Source: an uncultured Trichococcus sp. (lineage in GTDB: Bacteria; Bacillota; Bacilli; Lactobacillales; Aerococcaceae). From it: a DNA stretch of 64,000 nucleotides. The first letter of the stretch is position 1. Each line of letters starts with the position of its first letter. The position numbers and the translations under genes were made by a program. The stretch is from contig NZ_OY760503.1 of assembly GCF_963663645.1 (NCBI RefSeq), positions 923,501-987,500 on the forward strand, in the 5' to 3' direction. Shown one piece after another: positions 42,154 to 51,222 of this stretch. The notes beneath the pieces were generated by a model. It was not told the origin of the DNA. It saw only the letters and a program-made list of their open reading frames with translations, and made no database searches.

Positions 42154-42936
42154 ATGAAAACAGTATTGACGATCGCCGGTTCGGACAGCAGCGGCGGAGC
42201 GGGGATCCAAGCGGACCTGAAGACGATGATGGCGCATAAAGTCTATGGGATGAGCGTGATCACGGCGCTTACGGCGCAGAACACGACAGGCGTGGCTGGA
42301 ATCATGGAAGTGACGCCTGAATTTGTGGCGCAGCAGTTGGATTGCGTCTTTGAGGATATCCGGCCGGATGCGGTGAAGATCGGCATGGTGTCGAACGCCG
42401 CAATCATCAAAGTCATCGCGGAGAAGCTGGCAGAATACAAAGCAGAGAATATCGTCGTGGATCCGGTCATGGTGGCCACTAGCGGCAGCAGCCTGATGCA
42501 GAACGATGCCAGCCAAGCTTTGCGGACGCTGTTGTTGCCGTTGGCTGATGTGATCACCCCCAATGTGCCGGAAGGAGAGGTGCTGAGCGGTGTCAAGATC
42601 GAGACGAAGGCGGATATGCTGGCTGCGGCGGAGTGCATCGCTTCAGCAGCGGGAACTAGCGTGCTCCTGAAGGGCGGCCATCTGAGGGACAGCGCCGACG
42701 ATCTGCTCTTTATGGACGGAAAAGTCAGTTGGTTCGAGTCGGAACGGATCGAAAACCCGAATACGCACGGCACCGGCTGCACGCTTTCCTCAGCCATCGC
42801 AGCGAATCTGGCTTTAGGTTACGGAATGGAAGAGAGCATCCGCCAAGCCAAAGCCTACATCACCGGCGCGCTCCACGCCGGACTGGATCTGGGCAAGGGT
42901 AGCGGCCCGCTCAATCACGCTTATCGCATCAACTAA
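42154..42936 (+). CDS. thiD: hydroxymethylpyrimidine/phosphomethylpyrimidine kinase
   Basis: 260 residues, ribokinase fold: TIAGSDSSGGAGIQADLKTM, KIGMVSNAAIIKVIAE, VVDPVMVATSG and HGTGCTLSSAIAANLALG. It makes HMP-PP for ThiE. Two ATGs (42142, 42154) are possible; the second has GGATGAG 7 nt upstream and gives the normal MKTVLTIAGSD start. thiC and thiG-type genes are absent here, so the operon reads as precursor salvage. Confidence 0.93.
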   Translation: MKTVLTIAGSDSSGGAGIQADLKTMMAHKVYGMSVITALTAQNTTGVAGIMEVTPEFVAQQLDCVFEDIRPDAVKIGMVSNAAIIKVIAEKLAEYKAENIVVDPVMVATSGSSLMQNDASQALRTLLLPLADVITPNVPEGEVLSGVKIETKADMLAAAECIASAAGTSVLLKGGHLRDSADDLLFMDGKVSWFESERIENPNTHGTGCTLSSAIAANLALGYGMEESIRQAKAYITGALHAGLDLGKGSGPLNHAYRIN

Positions 42937-42937
42937 A

Positions 42938-42972
42938 AAAGTGGCTGTCTTCTATGAAGACAGCCTTTTCTT
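42938..42972 (+). terminator. terminator of the thiamine operon
   Basis: AAGTGGCTGTCTTC / GAAGACAGCCTTTTC hairpin two bases after the thiD stop. Confidence 0.85.
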
Positions 42973-43000
42973 GGTGCTGCCGCCACACTCATATCGATAG

Positions 43001-43066
43001 TTGTCCGATAACAACGAAGAATCGGACAAGCGCAGCCCGCTTGCAGCAAAAGTTGTCCGATTCTTC
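43001..43066. repeat. three-arm mutually exclusive inverted repeat
   Basis: Arm A TTGTCCGAT (43001-43009), arm B GAAGAATCGGACAA (43016-43029) and arm C TTGTCCGATTCTTC (43053-43066). B can pair with A (9 bp) or with C (14 bp). The rest of 42973-43408 is AT-rich and shows no coding signal. Confidence 0.65.
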
Positions 43067-43408
43067 CAACTTCCTTTCTGGATTCATTAAAAAGCATACG
43101 CAAATTTTGATATTCCGTCAATTGCCCCTGTCCCAAGATGGAGACCGCAACGGGCAAGAGCTGGATGGGTAAATTCAGTACGTTAACAAAGTGTTAATCT
43201 ACTAATGTTCGGGAATTGTCGGTTGGAGATAGTGAAAACTAGCGAATTCTTTCCAAATTCTAAATAAAACCTCATTATTCTGTCGTTTTTGTTTGCTATA
43301 ATTTTGATTATAGTGAACATTCGGATTTTTAGGTTTTTTGCATAATAGCAGGGCATGCCTCTATTGTCCGCATCCGGTTCATATTTGCGATCGAAGGGAA
43401 GATGGAAG

Positions 43409-44071
43409 ATGGGATTACTATTATTCGATTTTGACGGTACCTTGGCAGAAACATGCAAAATTAGCGAAATGGCTACAATGGATACATTTGAACATTTCGG
43501 CTATCCCGTTCCAACCCCTGAGCAACTGCGTGAGGATAGAGGGAAGCCCCATTTTGTGAAGTTTATTGGCTATCTGAAGCAATATGCACTCTCTCCGATC
43601 GAGCTGGATAAGCTGATGGAAGTTTTTTGGGACAAATATGAAAAATATGAAAATATGCTGTTGGAACCATACGATCTGTCGCGGGAATCCTTAATGGAAC
43701 TGAAAGGGAACGGACACCATCTGGGCGTGATTTCCAACAAGGCGACCAAAGCTTTGTTGCGCAGTCTTTCTGCAGTGGATCTGCTGGATCTGATGGAAGT
43801 GGTCATCGGATTGGATAACATGAACCAGCATAAACCGAATCCGGAAGGCATCTTCACCGCCTGGGAGAAAATCCCGATGGCGAAAGAAGAAACCGTCATG
43901 ATCGGTGATACCATCTATGATATGCAGATGGGCAAAATGGCAGGCATAAAGACAGTCGGCATCACCTGGGGAGGAAGTTCCGCCCAAACCTTGCGCGCGG
44001 AACATCCCGATCGCATCGCCAACTCCTTCGTCGAACTGGAAATCATCATCGCAAGTTTGTTGGATGCTTAA
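43409..44071 (+). CDS. HAD-family hydrolase (phosphoglycolate phosphatase-like)
   Basis: 220 residues. Motif I LFDFDGTLAET, an alpha-helical cap, motif II LGVISNKATKALL, motif III Lys in NQHKPNPEGIFTA and motif IV MIGDTIYDMQMGKMAG. Cytosolic phosphatase of the Gph/PpaX type; substrate not determinable. The start ATG at 43409 places motif I at residue 4 as usual and follows GGGAAGATGGAAG. Monocistronic, ended by a bidirectional terminator. Confidence 0.85.
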   Translation: MGLLLFDFDGTLAETCKISEMATMDTFEHFGYPVPTPEQLREDRGKPHFVKFIGYLKQYALSPIELDKLMEVFWDKYEKYENMLLEPYDLSRESLMELKGNGHHLGVISNKATKALLRSLSAVDLLDLMEVVIGLDNMNQHKPNPEGIFTAWEKIPMAKEETVMIGDTIYDMQMGKMAGIKTVGITWGGSSAQTLRAEHPDRIANSFVELEIIIASLLDA

Positions 44072-44080
44072 ATAGATTGG

Positions 44081-44118
44081 AAAAGCCGCTGTCCCCGAAT
44101 AAGGGACGGCGGCTTTTT
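44081..44118. terminator. bidirectional terminator between HAD gene and mtaD-like gene
   Basis: AAAAGCCGCTGTCCC / GGGACGGCGGCTTTTT between convergent genes. Confidence 0.88.
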
Positions 44119-44123
44119 GGCGA

Positions 44124-45452
44124 TCAGAGGATTGTCTTCTTTTCATTTTGTTTTGCCTGTTTGATGAAGTCCTGCATTTCGGATGCCAAAGCAGTCTTCA
44201 AAGCGGCCAAGTCTTGTGTGAGCAACAGTTTTCCGGAAACGATTGGAACCCCATTGATGAAGACATCCGATACATTCCCGGCATGTGCGGAATAAACCAG
44301 AACAGCATATGGATCGAATATCGGGAACATATTTGCGGAGTCTGTTTCGACAAGGACGATATCGGCCTTTTTGTCTGCTTCCAGCGAGCCGATTTTGTCG
44401 GACAAGCCCAATACTTCGGCTCCTCCGAGTGTTGCCAAGCGGACAATATCCCGCGCCGGGAAAGCTGCGCGATCCTGCAGGTGGGTTTTATGGAAATTCG
44501 CGAACATGCGCATTTGGGTGAACAGATCCAATGTATTTCCGCTGCTTGGACCGTCCGTTCCCAGGCCGACCCGGATACCTGCCTCCAGCATGGCTTTCAC
44601 AGGTGCGACACCTTTGGCAGATTTCGTATTCGCCCCGATGCAGTGCGCAACAGCCACGTCACTCCGCTTCAATAGAGCGATGTCTTCGGGTGTGACATGG
44701 ATGCAGTGGGCGGCAATGAGATGCTCACTCAACACACCCAAGTCATCCAGAAAGGCTACCGGCGTTTTTCCATACTCTTCCTGAAAGTGGCGGATTTCAT
44801 AGTCCATTTCACTTAGATGCAAACTGATCGGAACACTGTATTTCTCCGAGATGGCAGCCGCTTTTTGCAAGGCTTGCGGGCTGTTCGTGTTGGGGGCATG
44901 CGGCGCGATGGCAGGCGTGATCAACTCGTGGTCGAGCCATTTCGGGATGAATGCTTCCGCGTAGCTCAAGCCGCCGTGCGGTTCGCTTGTGTCGCAGGTA
45001 GCGAAGTCGATGACCGTTTCCCCCAGGATGGCCCGCGCCTGCATTTCATCCGCTGCCTGTGCCAGTTCATCTTCAAAATAATACATATCCATGAAGGTGG
45101 TCACGCCCGCCAACTGCATCTCGGCGATGGCGTATTTGCCGCTATGGTAAGCCAAATTTTTGGTCATGCAGGCTTTTTCCAAAGGGAAAAGGAACCGGCG
45201 CAACCGATCCGGAGTATCGTCGCCGAGGGAGCGGAAAGGAATCATACCGATATGGGTGTGGGTGTTAACCATGCCGGGCATGGCGAGGGCATTCCTTCCA
45301 TCAATCATCCGGTCATAGCCGGCATCCGGCTGCTGTTCAGCCGATCCAACAGCAAGTATGCGGTCATCTTCGAAAAGGATGAAGCCCTTTTCGAAGACGT
45401 CATACTCCGCGTTCATCGTCAGCACAGTGACGTTTGTGATCAGTGTTTTCAT
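44124..45452 (-). CDS. mtaD: amidohydrolase, 5'-methylthioadenosine/S-adenosylhomocysteine deaminase-like
   Basis: 442 residues, metal-dependent amidohydrolase of the MtaD/TrzN group. Metal ligands in NTHTHIGM, SLHLSEMDYE, IAAHCIHVTPED and GLGTDGPSSGN. The family deaminates MTA, SAH or adenosine at the purine 6-amino group. Its ATG overlaps the adenine deaminase stop by 4 bp (ATGA), so two purine deaminases are translated together at the end of the importer operon. The exact substrate is inferred from family and context. Confidence 0.85.
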   Translation of the reverse strand: MKTLITNVTVLTMNAEYDVFEKGFILFEDDRILAVGSAEQQPDAGYDRMIDGRNALAMPGMVNTHTHIGMIPFRSLGDDTPDRLRRFLFPLEKACMTKNLAYHSGKYAIAEMQLAGVTTFMDMYYFEDELAQAADEMQARAILGETVIDFATCDTSEPHGGLSYAEAFIPKWLDHELITPAIAPHAPNTNSPQALQKAAAISEKYSVPISLHLSEMDYEIRHFQEEYGKTPVAFLDDLGVLSEHLIAAHCIHVTPEDIALLKRSDVAVAHCIGANTKSAKGVAPVKAMLEAGIRVGLGTDGPSSGNTLDLFTQMRMFANFHKTHLQDRAAFPARDIVRLATLGGAEVLGLSDKIGSLEADKKADIVLVETDSANMFPIFDPYAVLVYSAHAGNVSDVFINGVPIVSGKLLLTQDLAALKTALASEMQDFIKQAKQNEKKTIL

Positions 45453-47161
45453 TTTGTCCTCGCAATCAACGGGATGCTTGCATGGGTATGCACATTCATC
45501 ATGCCGTAGTCAGTAATTTTTATCGCCGGTGACACCGGTAAAGATAAGGTCGAGAAGCTCATGATTTCATTGCCGTTCCGGTATCCCAAGGAAACCATAG
45601 CGGAACGGACAGCATGAAGTTGGTGGCCCAATGTCTGAACCGGGACATCGCTCAGAATGCCGCCGATCGGAAGCGGACAGGATCCGAGGATATTTCCGCC
45701 CTGAACAACTACGTAACCACCATGCAAGGAAAGGAGCTCTTGCTGGGCAAGCAGCATAGATTCTGCATCGGTCCCCATCACCATCAGATTATGGTGATCA
45801 TGCGCCCAGGTCGTCGCAACAGCGCCTTTTTGCGTCAACGCATTTTCGACCAATCCGAAGCCGATATTTCCGTTTTTTCCGTAGCGCTCCATCACAACGA
45901 TAAGCGCCAGTCCGCTGTTTTCCCAGTCCAGATAACCGTCTTTCACTGCGATTTCACGCTGGACCGGTTCGGTGAAAGTACCGACTTGTTGGATCTGGAT
46001 GACATTGCAGATGACTGAGGTATCCGTGGTTGCCACCGGGATCCGCAGATCATCGGCAGTCAACTTGCGGCAGCGGACGGAGTCATAGAAGTGCGCCGGA
46101 AAAGTCGGCTTTTCGGCAGGATAAGCAATAGCCGCCCCTTTTGTATGCACCAGCTTTCCGTTTTTATAGACCGCATTGATCTCAAGTGTCTCCAGATCAT
46201 CCAACAGAATGAAATCCGCTTTGAAGCCGGCAACGATAGCGCCGCGGTCCTGAAAGCCCATCCGCCTGGCTGGTGTATAGGTCGTGCAGTAAATGGCCTG
46301 TTCGATCGGCATACCGGCTGCGATGGCGGCGCGGACATTGGCATCCAGATGGCCATCCAGCAGGTCATCCGCCATGATATCATCGGTTATGATCGCTGCA
46401 TATTCATAGAAATCGTACTTCTCAAGGACAGCCATGTTTTCGGGGAGGATGGATTTCTTCTGGAACTCCAGAAACATGCCGTTGCTGATTTTTTCATAGA
46501 TCGATTCAGGGCTTTGGTGGGTGTGATCCGCAGTGATGCCGGCATACATGAATTTTGCCAAGTCGACTCCGGAAACGCGCGGAACATGACCTTCCAGCGG
46601 CATAAACGGTTTCTTTAGCTGCGTTTCCCTGAGAATCTGGCGGATCAGAGAGTCCGGTTCGCTGGTGATGCCTTTGAAATTCATGGCTTCCCCAAGGGCG
46701 ATGACGCGCGGATTATCCAAGAGGCTGCTCACTTCTGCCACTCCGATGAACCCGCCTGTGGTCTCCAATTCGGGTGTGGTGGACGGTACAGATGACGGAA
46801 TCGCGTAGTAGATGTCAAGCGCGGTATCTTCCGCCAGAAAAGCCTCCATGCCTTCCAAGCCAAAAACATTGGTTATCTCATGAGCATCGGCAACAACGGT
46901 GGTGACACCATAAGACAGCGCTGCCCCCGAGAAAAGGGAAGGGGGGATCATGGAACTTTCGATGTGCATATGGATGTCGATCAATCCGGGAATCACATAT
47001 TGTCCGGATGCATCCACCGTTTCTTTCGGTTGCAGCGACTGCAGGTCTTCAGCGCTGATATAATAGAATTTTTCACCCACGATGGCGATGTTTTTTCGTT
47101 CGAAAGTCTTCAGGAAACTGTTGAAGACGGACGCGTTTTCGATGATTAGGTCGATTTGCAT
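45449..47161 (-). CDS. ade: adenine deaminase
   Basis: 570 residues, COG1001 type: GLIDIHMHIESSMIPPSLFS metal site, VADAHEITNVFG, GHVPRVSGVDLAKFMYAG and the C-terminal ATTWAHDHHNLMVMG. It converts adenine to hypoxanthine and ammonia in the cytosol, feeding salvage. AGGAGG precedes the ATG. It lies 85 bp after the ABC binding-protein gene, with a hairpin and a possible weak promoter (-10 TATAAT at 47190-47195) in between, so it may be expressed both with and apart from the importer. Confidence 0.94.
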   Translation of the reverse strand: MQIDLIIENASVFNSFLKTFERKNIAIVGEKFYYISAEDLQSLQPKETVDASGQYVIPGLIDIHMHIESSMIPPSLFSGAALSYGVTTVVADAHEITNVFGLEGMEAFLAEDTALDIYYAIPSSVPSTTPELETTGGFIGVAEVSSLLDNPRVIALGEAMNFKGITSEPDSLIRQILRETQLKKPFMPLEGHVPRVSGVDLAKFMYAGITADHTHQSPESIYEKISNGMFLEFQKKSILPENMAVLEKYDFYEYAAIITDDIMADDLLDGHLDANVRAAIAAGMPIEQAIYCTTYTPARRMGFQDRGAIVAGFKADFILLDDLETLEINAVYKNGKLVHTKGAAIAYPAEKPTFPAHFYDSVRCRKLTADDLRIPVATTDTSVICNVIQIQQVGTFTEPVQREIAVKDGYLDWENSGLALIVVMERYGKNGNIGFGLVENALTQKGAVATTWAHDHHNLMVMGTDAESMLLAQQELLSLHGGYVVVQGGNILGSCPLPIGGILSDVPVQTLGHQLHAVRSAMVSLGYRNGNEIMSFSTLSLPVSPAIKITDYGMMNVHTHASIPLIARTK

Positions 47162-47211
47162 AAGGGCCTCCTAAAATGGTCTTTTCACTATTATAGATTA
47201 AGGGATACAGG

Positions 47212-47237
47212 AAAAGCCACGGCTGCGCCGTGGCTTT
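47212..47237 (-). terminator. hairpin between the binding-protein gene and ade
   Basis: AAAAGCCACGGC / GCCGTGGCTTTT with a 3-nt loop. A strong stem with only a short T-run, so partial termination or 3'-end protection of the upstream mRNA is likely. Confidence 0.6.
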
Positions 47238-47246
47238 TGGCTTTGC

Positions 47247-48320
47247 TTATTGATTCAGCGTTTTGTTCCATTCTGCTATCCAAGCTGCGTAGTTTTCGTT
47301 CACGAAGGTGAAGTCGATCGCTTTTGCGCGCTCGGCAACAGCGCCGTAGGTTTTGTTCATTGCTGTAGCTTCATCCAGAACGACTTCTTTGTTTGTCGGA
47401 GCTTCATTCAACGAAATAGCAGTCACTTCCTGCAGTTCCTTGCTCAATTTCCAGTTGATGTAAGCATAAGCCAATTCTTTGTTTTCGGAGTTCTTGTTGA
47501 CGTTCAATGTGTTGAAGTTAGCGTACGTGCCTGATTCAGGGACGACGTATTGCACATCCGGATTTGAACCTGAAATGATCGGATAAGCGAAGTCACCAAC
47601 GACTGCCGCCACAATTTCACCTGATTGAAACATGTTGGCCAAGTCAGAAGATTTTGTATAGGTTTTGACGATATTCGGTTTAAGTTCAGTCAAGGCCTCG
47701 AATGCAGCCGTACCATTGTCGGTTGTGATGTCTGTGCCTTTGAAGTCACTTGCGACATAGATCATGGCTGGTCCGAAAGTGGTTGTGATGTCTGGGATGG
47801 AGATTTTACCTGCTAAAGACGGATCCCAAAGGTCAGACCACTCATCGATTGTCATGCCTGCGGCCGCTTCATCATAGATGATGCCGATGCTGTTGACAGT
47901 GTAGGCAGGACCGGAGCCATCTTCAGTCAATTCTTTTGCGCTATCGATCAGATTTGCGATATTAGGCACTTTTGTTTCATCCAATGGCTCGAAAAGGTCC
48001 TCGGAAACGCCGGATGCTGCATTGGCTTGGGACAATTCAATCACGTCGATCGTGTTGTTCGGGTTATTTTGGAATTTCGTGAAGCGCTCGCTGCTATTGC
48101 CGACTTCGGCAATGATGGTAATGCCGTTTTCTTCCTCAAATGGGGCGAAAACATCCGAGCGGATGACATCTTCCCCGATCGCGAAGGTCGAAACAGTCAA
48201 TTCGCTGCTTGTTTCCGATCCGGCTTCAGCTGAACTGTCCGCTGTGCTGCCACCATTTCCGCAGGCTGCCAAAAGTGCTGTACTTGCTAAAGATAGGCTG
48301 ATCCATTTCCAATTTTTCAT
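47247..48320 (-). CDS. ABC importer substrate-binding lipoprotein, PotD-like
   Basis: 357 residues. Lipoprotein signal with lipobox LAAC followed by a Gly/Ser linker. Periplasmic-binding fold of the spermidine/putrescine class (VSTFAIGEDVIRSDVFAPFE, YTVNSIGIIYDEAAAGMTID, WSDLWDPSLAGKISIPDITT, YINWKLSKE). Family knowledge alone would say polyamine. However, PurBoxes upstream and the following adenine deaminase and MtaD-like genes argue for a purine base or nucleoside ligand. Last of four importer genes. Confidence 0.85.
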   Translation of the reverse strand: MKNWKWISLSLASTALLAACGNGGSTADSSAEAGSETSSELTVSTFAIGEDVIRSDVFAPFEEENGITIIAEVGNSSERFTKFQNNPNNTIDVIELSQANAASGVSEDLFEPLDETKVPNIANLIDSAKELTEDGSGPAYTVNSIGIIYDEAAAGMTIDEWSDLWDPSLAGKISIPDITTTFGPAMIYVASDFKGTDITTDNGTAAFEALTELKPNIVKTYTKSSDLANMFQSGEIVAAVVGDFAYPIISGSNPDVQYVVPESGTYANFNTLNVNKNSENKELAYAYINWKLSKELQEVTAISLNEAPTNKEVVLDEATAMNKTYGAVAERAKAIDFTFVNENYAAWIAEWNKTLNQ

Positions 48321-48351
48321 CTGATAAAACCCCTTTTTCTCTATTTTTTAA

Positions 48352-49389
48352 TTACACTAAAACAATTTTTGAAGGCGGCAAGTATAAATTCACCTTGTCG
48401 CTGGCTTGGTGTGCGGCTTCATTGGTGCCGTTCACCAGCAGTTTCCCTAGTGGTGTCTCCACTTCGTACTGGTAGCTCTTGCCCAGGAAAGTGCGGACCA
48501 GAACGGTTCCCGCTATCGTGTTCCCGGATTGTTCCGCAAGGGTTTTTAGGATAATGTCGTCCGGACGGATGGTGCCGGTGACTTCTTTGCGGTCAGTCGA
48601 GCGGGTTGTGCTGAACGGAGAGCCGTCAGCAGCAGTGAATGTCTGTGCCCCTGTTGCGGTAAGCGCGATAAAGTTTTCGAATCCGATGAAACGTGCGACA
48701 AATTCAGTGCTCGGATTGCTGTAGATCTCTTCGGGGGAAGCGAACTGTTCGATTACGCCTTTGTTCATGACAGCGACTTTGTCCGAAATGGAGAAGCACT
48801 CCTCTTGGTCATGTGTGACGAATACGGTCGTTATCCCCAGTTGACGCTGGATCCGTTTGATTTCGATACGCATGGAGATGCGCAGTTTTGCATCAAGGTT
48901 ACTCAACGGTTCATCCAGCAATAGCAACTTAGGCTCGATGACCAGAGCCCGCGCCAAGGCGACACGTTGGCGCTGGCCTCCGGATAATTGTTTCGGATAG
49001 CGTTCGGCAAACTCAGCCAAGCCTGTGACTTCCAGCATTGCCGCAACTTTTTGATCGATCTGTTCTTTTTTTTCTTTCCGCAGCTTCAAGCCGAAGCCGA
49101 CATTTTCCCGGATGGTCAGATGCGGAAAAAGCGCATAGGACTGGAATACCATCCCGAAATTCCGTTTGTGCACCGGAACTTTCGTCAAGTTGGTACCATC
49201 GACTGTAAAAGTGCCGTCATTGGGTTCGATCAGCCCTGCAATGACGCGTAGGGTAGTCGTTTTTCCGCAACCGGATGGCCCCAATAAGGAAACCAATTCA
49301 CCTTTCTCCATCGCGAGGTTCAAATCTTTCAGAATATCGTTTTTCCCGTCATAACTGACGCGGATATCATTTAAATCAACAAAAGCCAT
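48352..49389 (-). CDS. ABC importer ATPase, PotA-like
   Basis: 345 residues. Walker A LLGPSGCGKTTTLRVIAG, Q-loop MVFQSYALFPHLT, signature LSGGQRQRVALARAL, Walker B LLLLDEPLSNLD and switch FVTHDQEE. The C-terminal TOBE domain is typical of the CUT1/spermidine ATPases. It energises the importer with the two permeases upstream and the binding protein downstream. AGGAGG precedes the ATG. Confidence 0.93.
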   Translation of the reverse strand: MAFVDLNDIRVSYDGKNDILKDLNLAMEKGELVSLLGPSGCGKTTTLRVIAGLIEPNDGTFTVDGTNLTKVPVHKRNFGMVFQSYALFPHLTIRENVGFGLKLRKEKKEQIDQKVAAMLEVTGLAEFAERYPKQLSGGQRQRVALARALVIEPKLLLLDEPLSNLDAKLRISMRIEIKRIQRQLGITTVFVTHDQEECFSISDKVAVMNKGVIEQFASPEEIYSNPSTEFVARFIGFENFIALTATGAQTFTAADGSPFSTTRSTDRKEVTGTIRPDDIILKTLAEQSGNTIAGTVLVRTFLGKSYQYEVETPLGKLLVNGTNEAAHQASDKVNLYLPPSKIVLV

Positions 49390-49421
49390 TTATGCATGTT
49401 CCTCCTTCATAGTTTAAAAAA

Positions 49422-50213
49422 TCAGGTAATCGAGGACAGTCCGAGCGTCTTTTCGACCAGATACATCAACAGGATGGTTGCCAGCATCAGAAGTACGGAG
49501 AGCGCCGAGACGGTGGGATCATAGTTGTATTCAACGTAACTCATCAAAGTAGTCGGTAATGTCGAAATCCCAGGACCTGACAAAAACTGAGAAACAGGAA
49601 TATTATTGAAGGAATTGATGAATGCCAACATGAATGAAGCGAAGATGCCTGATGTGATGTTCGGCAAAATTACTTTGAAAAAGGCACCTGCTTTCGTGCT
49701 GCCTAATGTCCAGGCTGCTTCTTCGATGGAGAAATCCAACTGCTCCAGACTGCCTCCTACGACGCGGATGATGTAGGGTAGGCTGACCAGAAAGTGTCCC
49801 AACAACAGCCCTTGGAAAACAGGCAACTGCAGGGTGATGACGATGAACTGGAACAGCGAGTAGCCGACAACGACTCCGGGTATGATAGTCGGCGAAAGGA
49901 AGAAACTTTTCAACCACTCACGGCCCATGAAGTTATTGCGGGATAAGGCATATGATGCGGGAACTCCGACCAGTAGCGCCATTATGGTGGCAGAGAATGA
50001 AATTTTCAGACTCAGCAGGAAGCTGTCCGCAAAAACGGCATTTTCGAATACATTTGCATACCATTTGAAAGAAAAGCCTTCAATCGGGAATTGGATGGTC
50101 GGGTTCTCGCCGAAAGAAGTGACCACGATGATGAATAAAGGGATGAACAGGAATGCATAGACCAGCGAAACAAAGAATGTAAGACCCTTTTCTTTACGCA
50201 TGTTGTTCTTCAC
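49422..50213 (-). CDS. ABC importer permease, PotC-like
   Basis: 263 residues, six hydrophobic segments. The cytoplasmic EAA loop is EEAAWTLGSTKAGAFFKVIL, the ATPase contact. Topology and length match PotC permeases. It overlaps the upstream permease gene by 20 bp, showing tight coupling. Confidence 0.9.
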   Translation of the reverse strand: MKNNMRKEKGLTFFVSLVYAFLFIPLFIIVVTSFGENPTIQFPIEGFSFKWYANVFENAVFADSFLLSLKISFSATIMALLVGVPASYALSRNNFMGREWLKSFFLSPTIIPGVVVGYSLFQFIVITLQLPVFQGLLLGHFLVSLPYIIRVVGGSLEQLDFSIEEAAWTLGSTKAGAFFKVILPNITSGIFASFMLAFINSFNNIPVSQFLSGPGISTLPTTLMSYVEYNYDPTVSALSVLLMLATILLMYLVEKTLGLSSIT

Positions 50214-51033
50214 CTCGCTTATCGATTACGGATGCAATCAGATTAAAGATTTTCATGACGATCAGAGTAGTCACAATCATGATCAGTGCGATAACGCTGG
50301 CATTTGTCCAGTTGCCCAAGGTCATGGCATTTTGGTAGAGGAATGTCGACAGCATCATATTTTTGTTTCCGCCCAATAATTGCGGTGTTGTATAGGCGGT
50401 CAAGGTTCCTGTGAAGACGAGGATGCTGCCTACGATGATGCCCGGTACGCTCAGCGGTAGGATCACCTTCAGGAAGGCGGTCAAACGATTGGCGCCCAGA
50501 GTTTCTGCTGCCTCCATGATTTCGGTGTCGATATTTTCGATGATCCCCACCAAGGTGATCACCATCAGCGGCAAGAACAGATAGATAGATCCAATCGTGA
50601 TCGCGAATTCGCTGTAAAGCAGCGGGATTGGAGCATCAATGATGCCTGTTGCCATCAAGAGGTTATTGACGACTCCTTTTTGCCCTAGAATATTGATCCA
50701 GGCGAAACTGCGGACAACCGAATTGGTCAGAAGCGGAAACAGAACCAATGCCATCATCAGGCTGCGGAATTTTTTGTCTGCCCGAGCGATATAATAGGCA
50801 ACAGGAACGCCGAACAGAGCACAAAAGAAAGTGACGACCAACGAAATCCGCAATGTGCGCATGAAGATGCTCACATTATAGGAGTCCTGAAAAAAAGCGA
50901 TGTAGGATGCGAAAGTCAGGTTGCCATCAAAAAAAGTCGGCCAGATAATGGAGACCAACGGCAGCACGAGAAAGACAATCAGCAGGATGAATCCCGGTGC
51001 AGCAAGCAAGTACGGGATCGATTTTGACGACAT
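50194..51033 (-). CDS. ABC importer permease, PotB-like
   Basis: 279 residues, six membrane segments beginning YLLAAPGFILLIVFLVLPLV. EAA loop MEAAETLGANRLTAFLKVIL. First gene of the leftward importer-ade-mtaD operon. GGGAGGAATT precedes the ATG. Promoter, leader hairpin and PurBox pair lie directly upstream. Confidence 0.9.
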   Translation of the reverse strand: MSSKSIPYLLAAPGFILLIVFLVLPLVSIIWPTFFDGNLTFASYIAFFQDSYNVSIFMRTLRISLVVTFFCALFGVPVAYYIARADKKFRSLMMALVLFPLLTNSVVRSFAWINILGQKGVVNNLLMATGIIDAPIPLLYSEFAITIGSIYLFLPLMVITLVGIIENIDTEIMEAAETLGANRLTAFLKVILPLSVPGIIVGSILVFTGTLTAYTTPQLLGGNKNMMLSTFLYQNAMTLGNWTNASVIALIMIVTTLIVMKIFNLIASVIDKRGEEQHA

Positions 51034-51057
51034 GCAGTAATTCCTCCCTCTTTAGTG

Positions 51058-51105
51058 AACAGCCTTTTTATATTATCCGGATTTGGAGGATATAAAAAGG
51101 CTGTT
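51058..51105 (-). other. 5' leader hairpin of the importer operon
   Basis: AACAGCCTTTTTATA / TATAAAAAGGCTGTT, 15 bp with an 18-nt loop. A small GTTTGG/CCAAAC hairpin (51101-51120) precedes it on the transcript and shares its first bases. No T-run follows, so it is not a simple terminator. Confidence 0.6.
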
Positions 51106-51145
51106 TGGAAAAATCCAAACACTAACAAAAAATAATATAGTGCCG

Positions 51146-51174
51146 ATTATATAGAACGGTCTGGATTATTTCAA
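51146..51174 (-). promoter_or_regulatory. promoter of the importer-ade operon
   Basis: Minus strand TTGAAA (51169-51174), 17-bp spacer, TATAAT (51146-51151). Confidence 0.75.
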
Positions 51175-51177
51175 GTT

Positions 51178-51222
51178 TAAAGCGAACAAATTAGAAAAAA
51201 CTAATGTTGAAAGTTCGTGTTT
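51178..51222. promoter_or_regulatory. PurBox pair upstream of the importer-ade operon
   Basis: Cores CGAA (51183-51186) and TTCG (51214-51217) are exactly 27 nt apart, as at purE, purC and guaB, and lie just upstream of the -35. A further PurBox-like half-site, AAAAACGAACATT on the minus strand with 12 of 13 matches, lies around 51268-51280. Confidence 0.75.

Noticed and set aside
43205-43330. PurBox-like TTCGG sequences upstream of the HAD gene (43205-43217 and near 43320)
   Set aside because: Both lack a CGAA partner at 27 nt and point the same way, so they do not fit the geometry of the other four sites.
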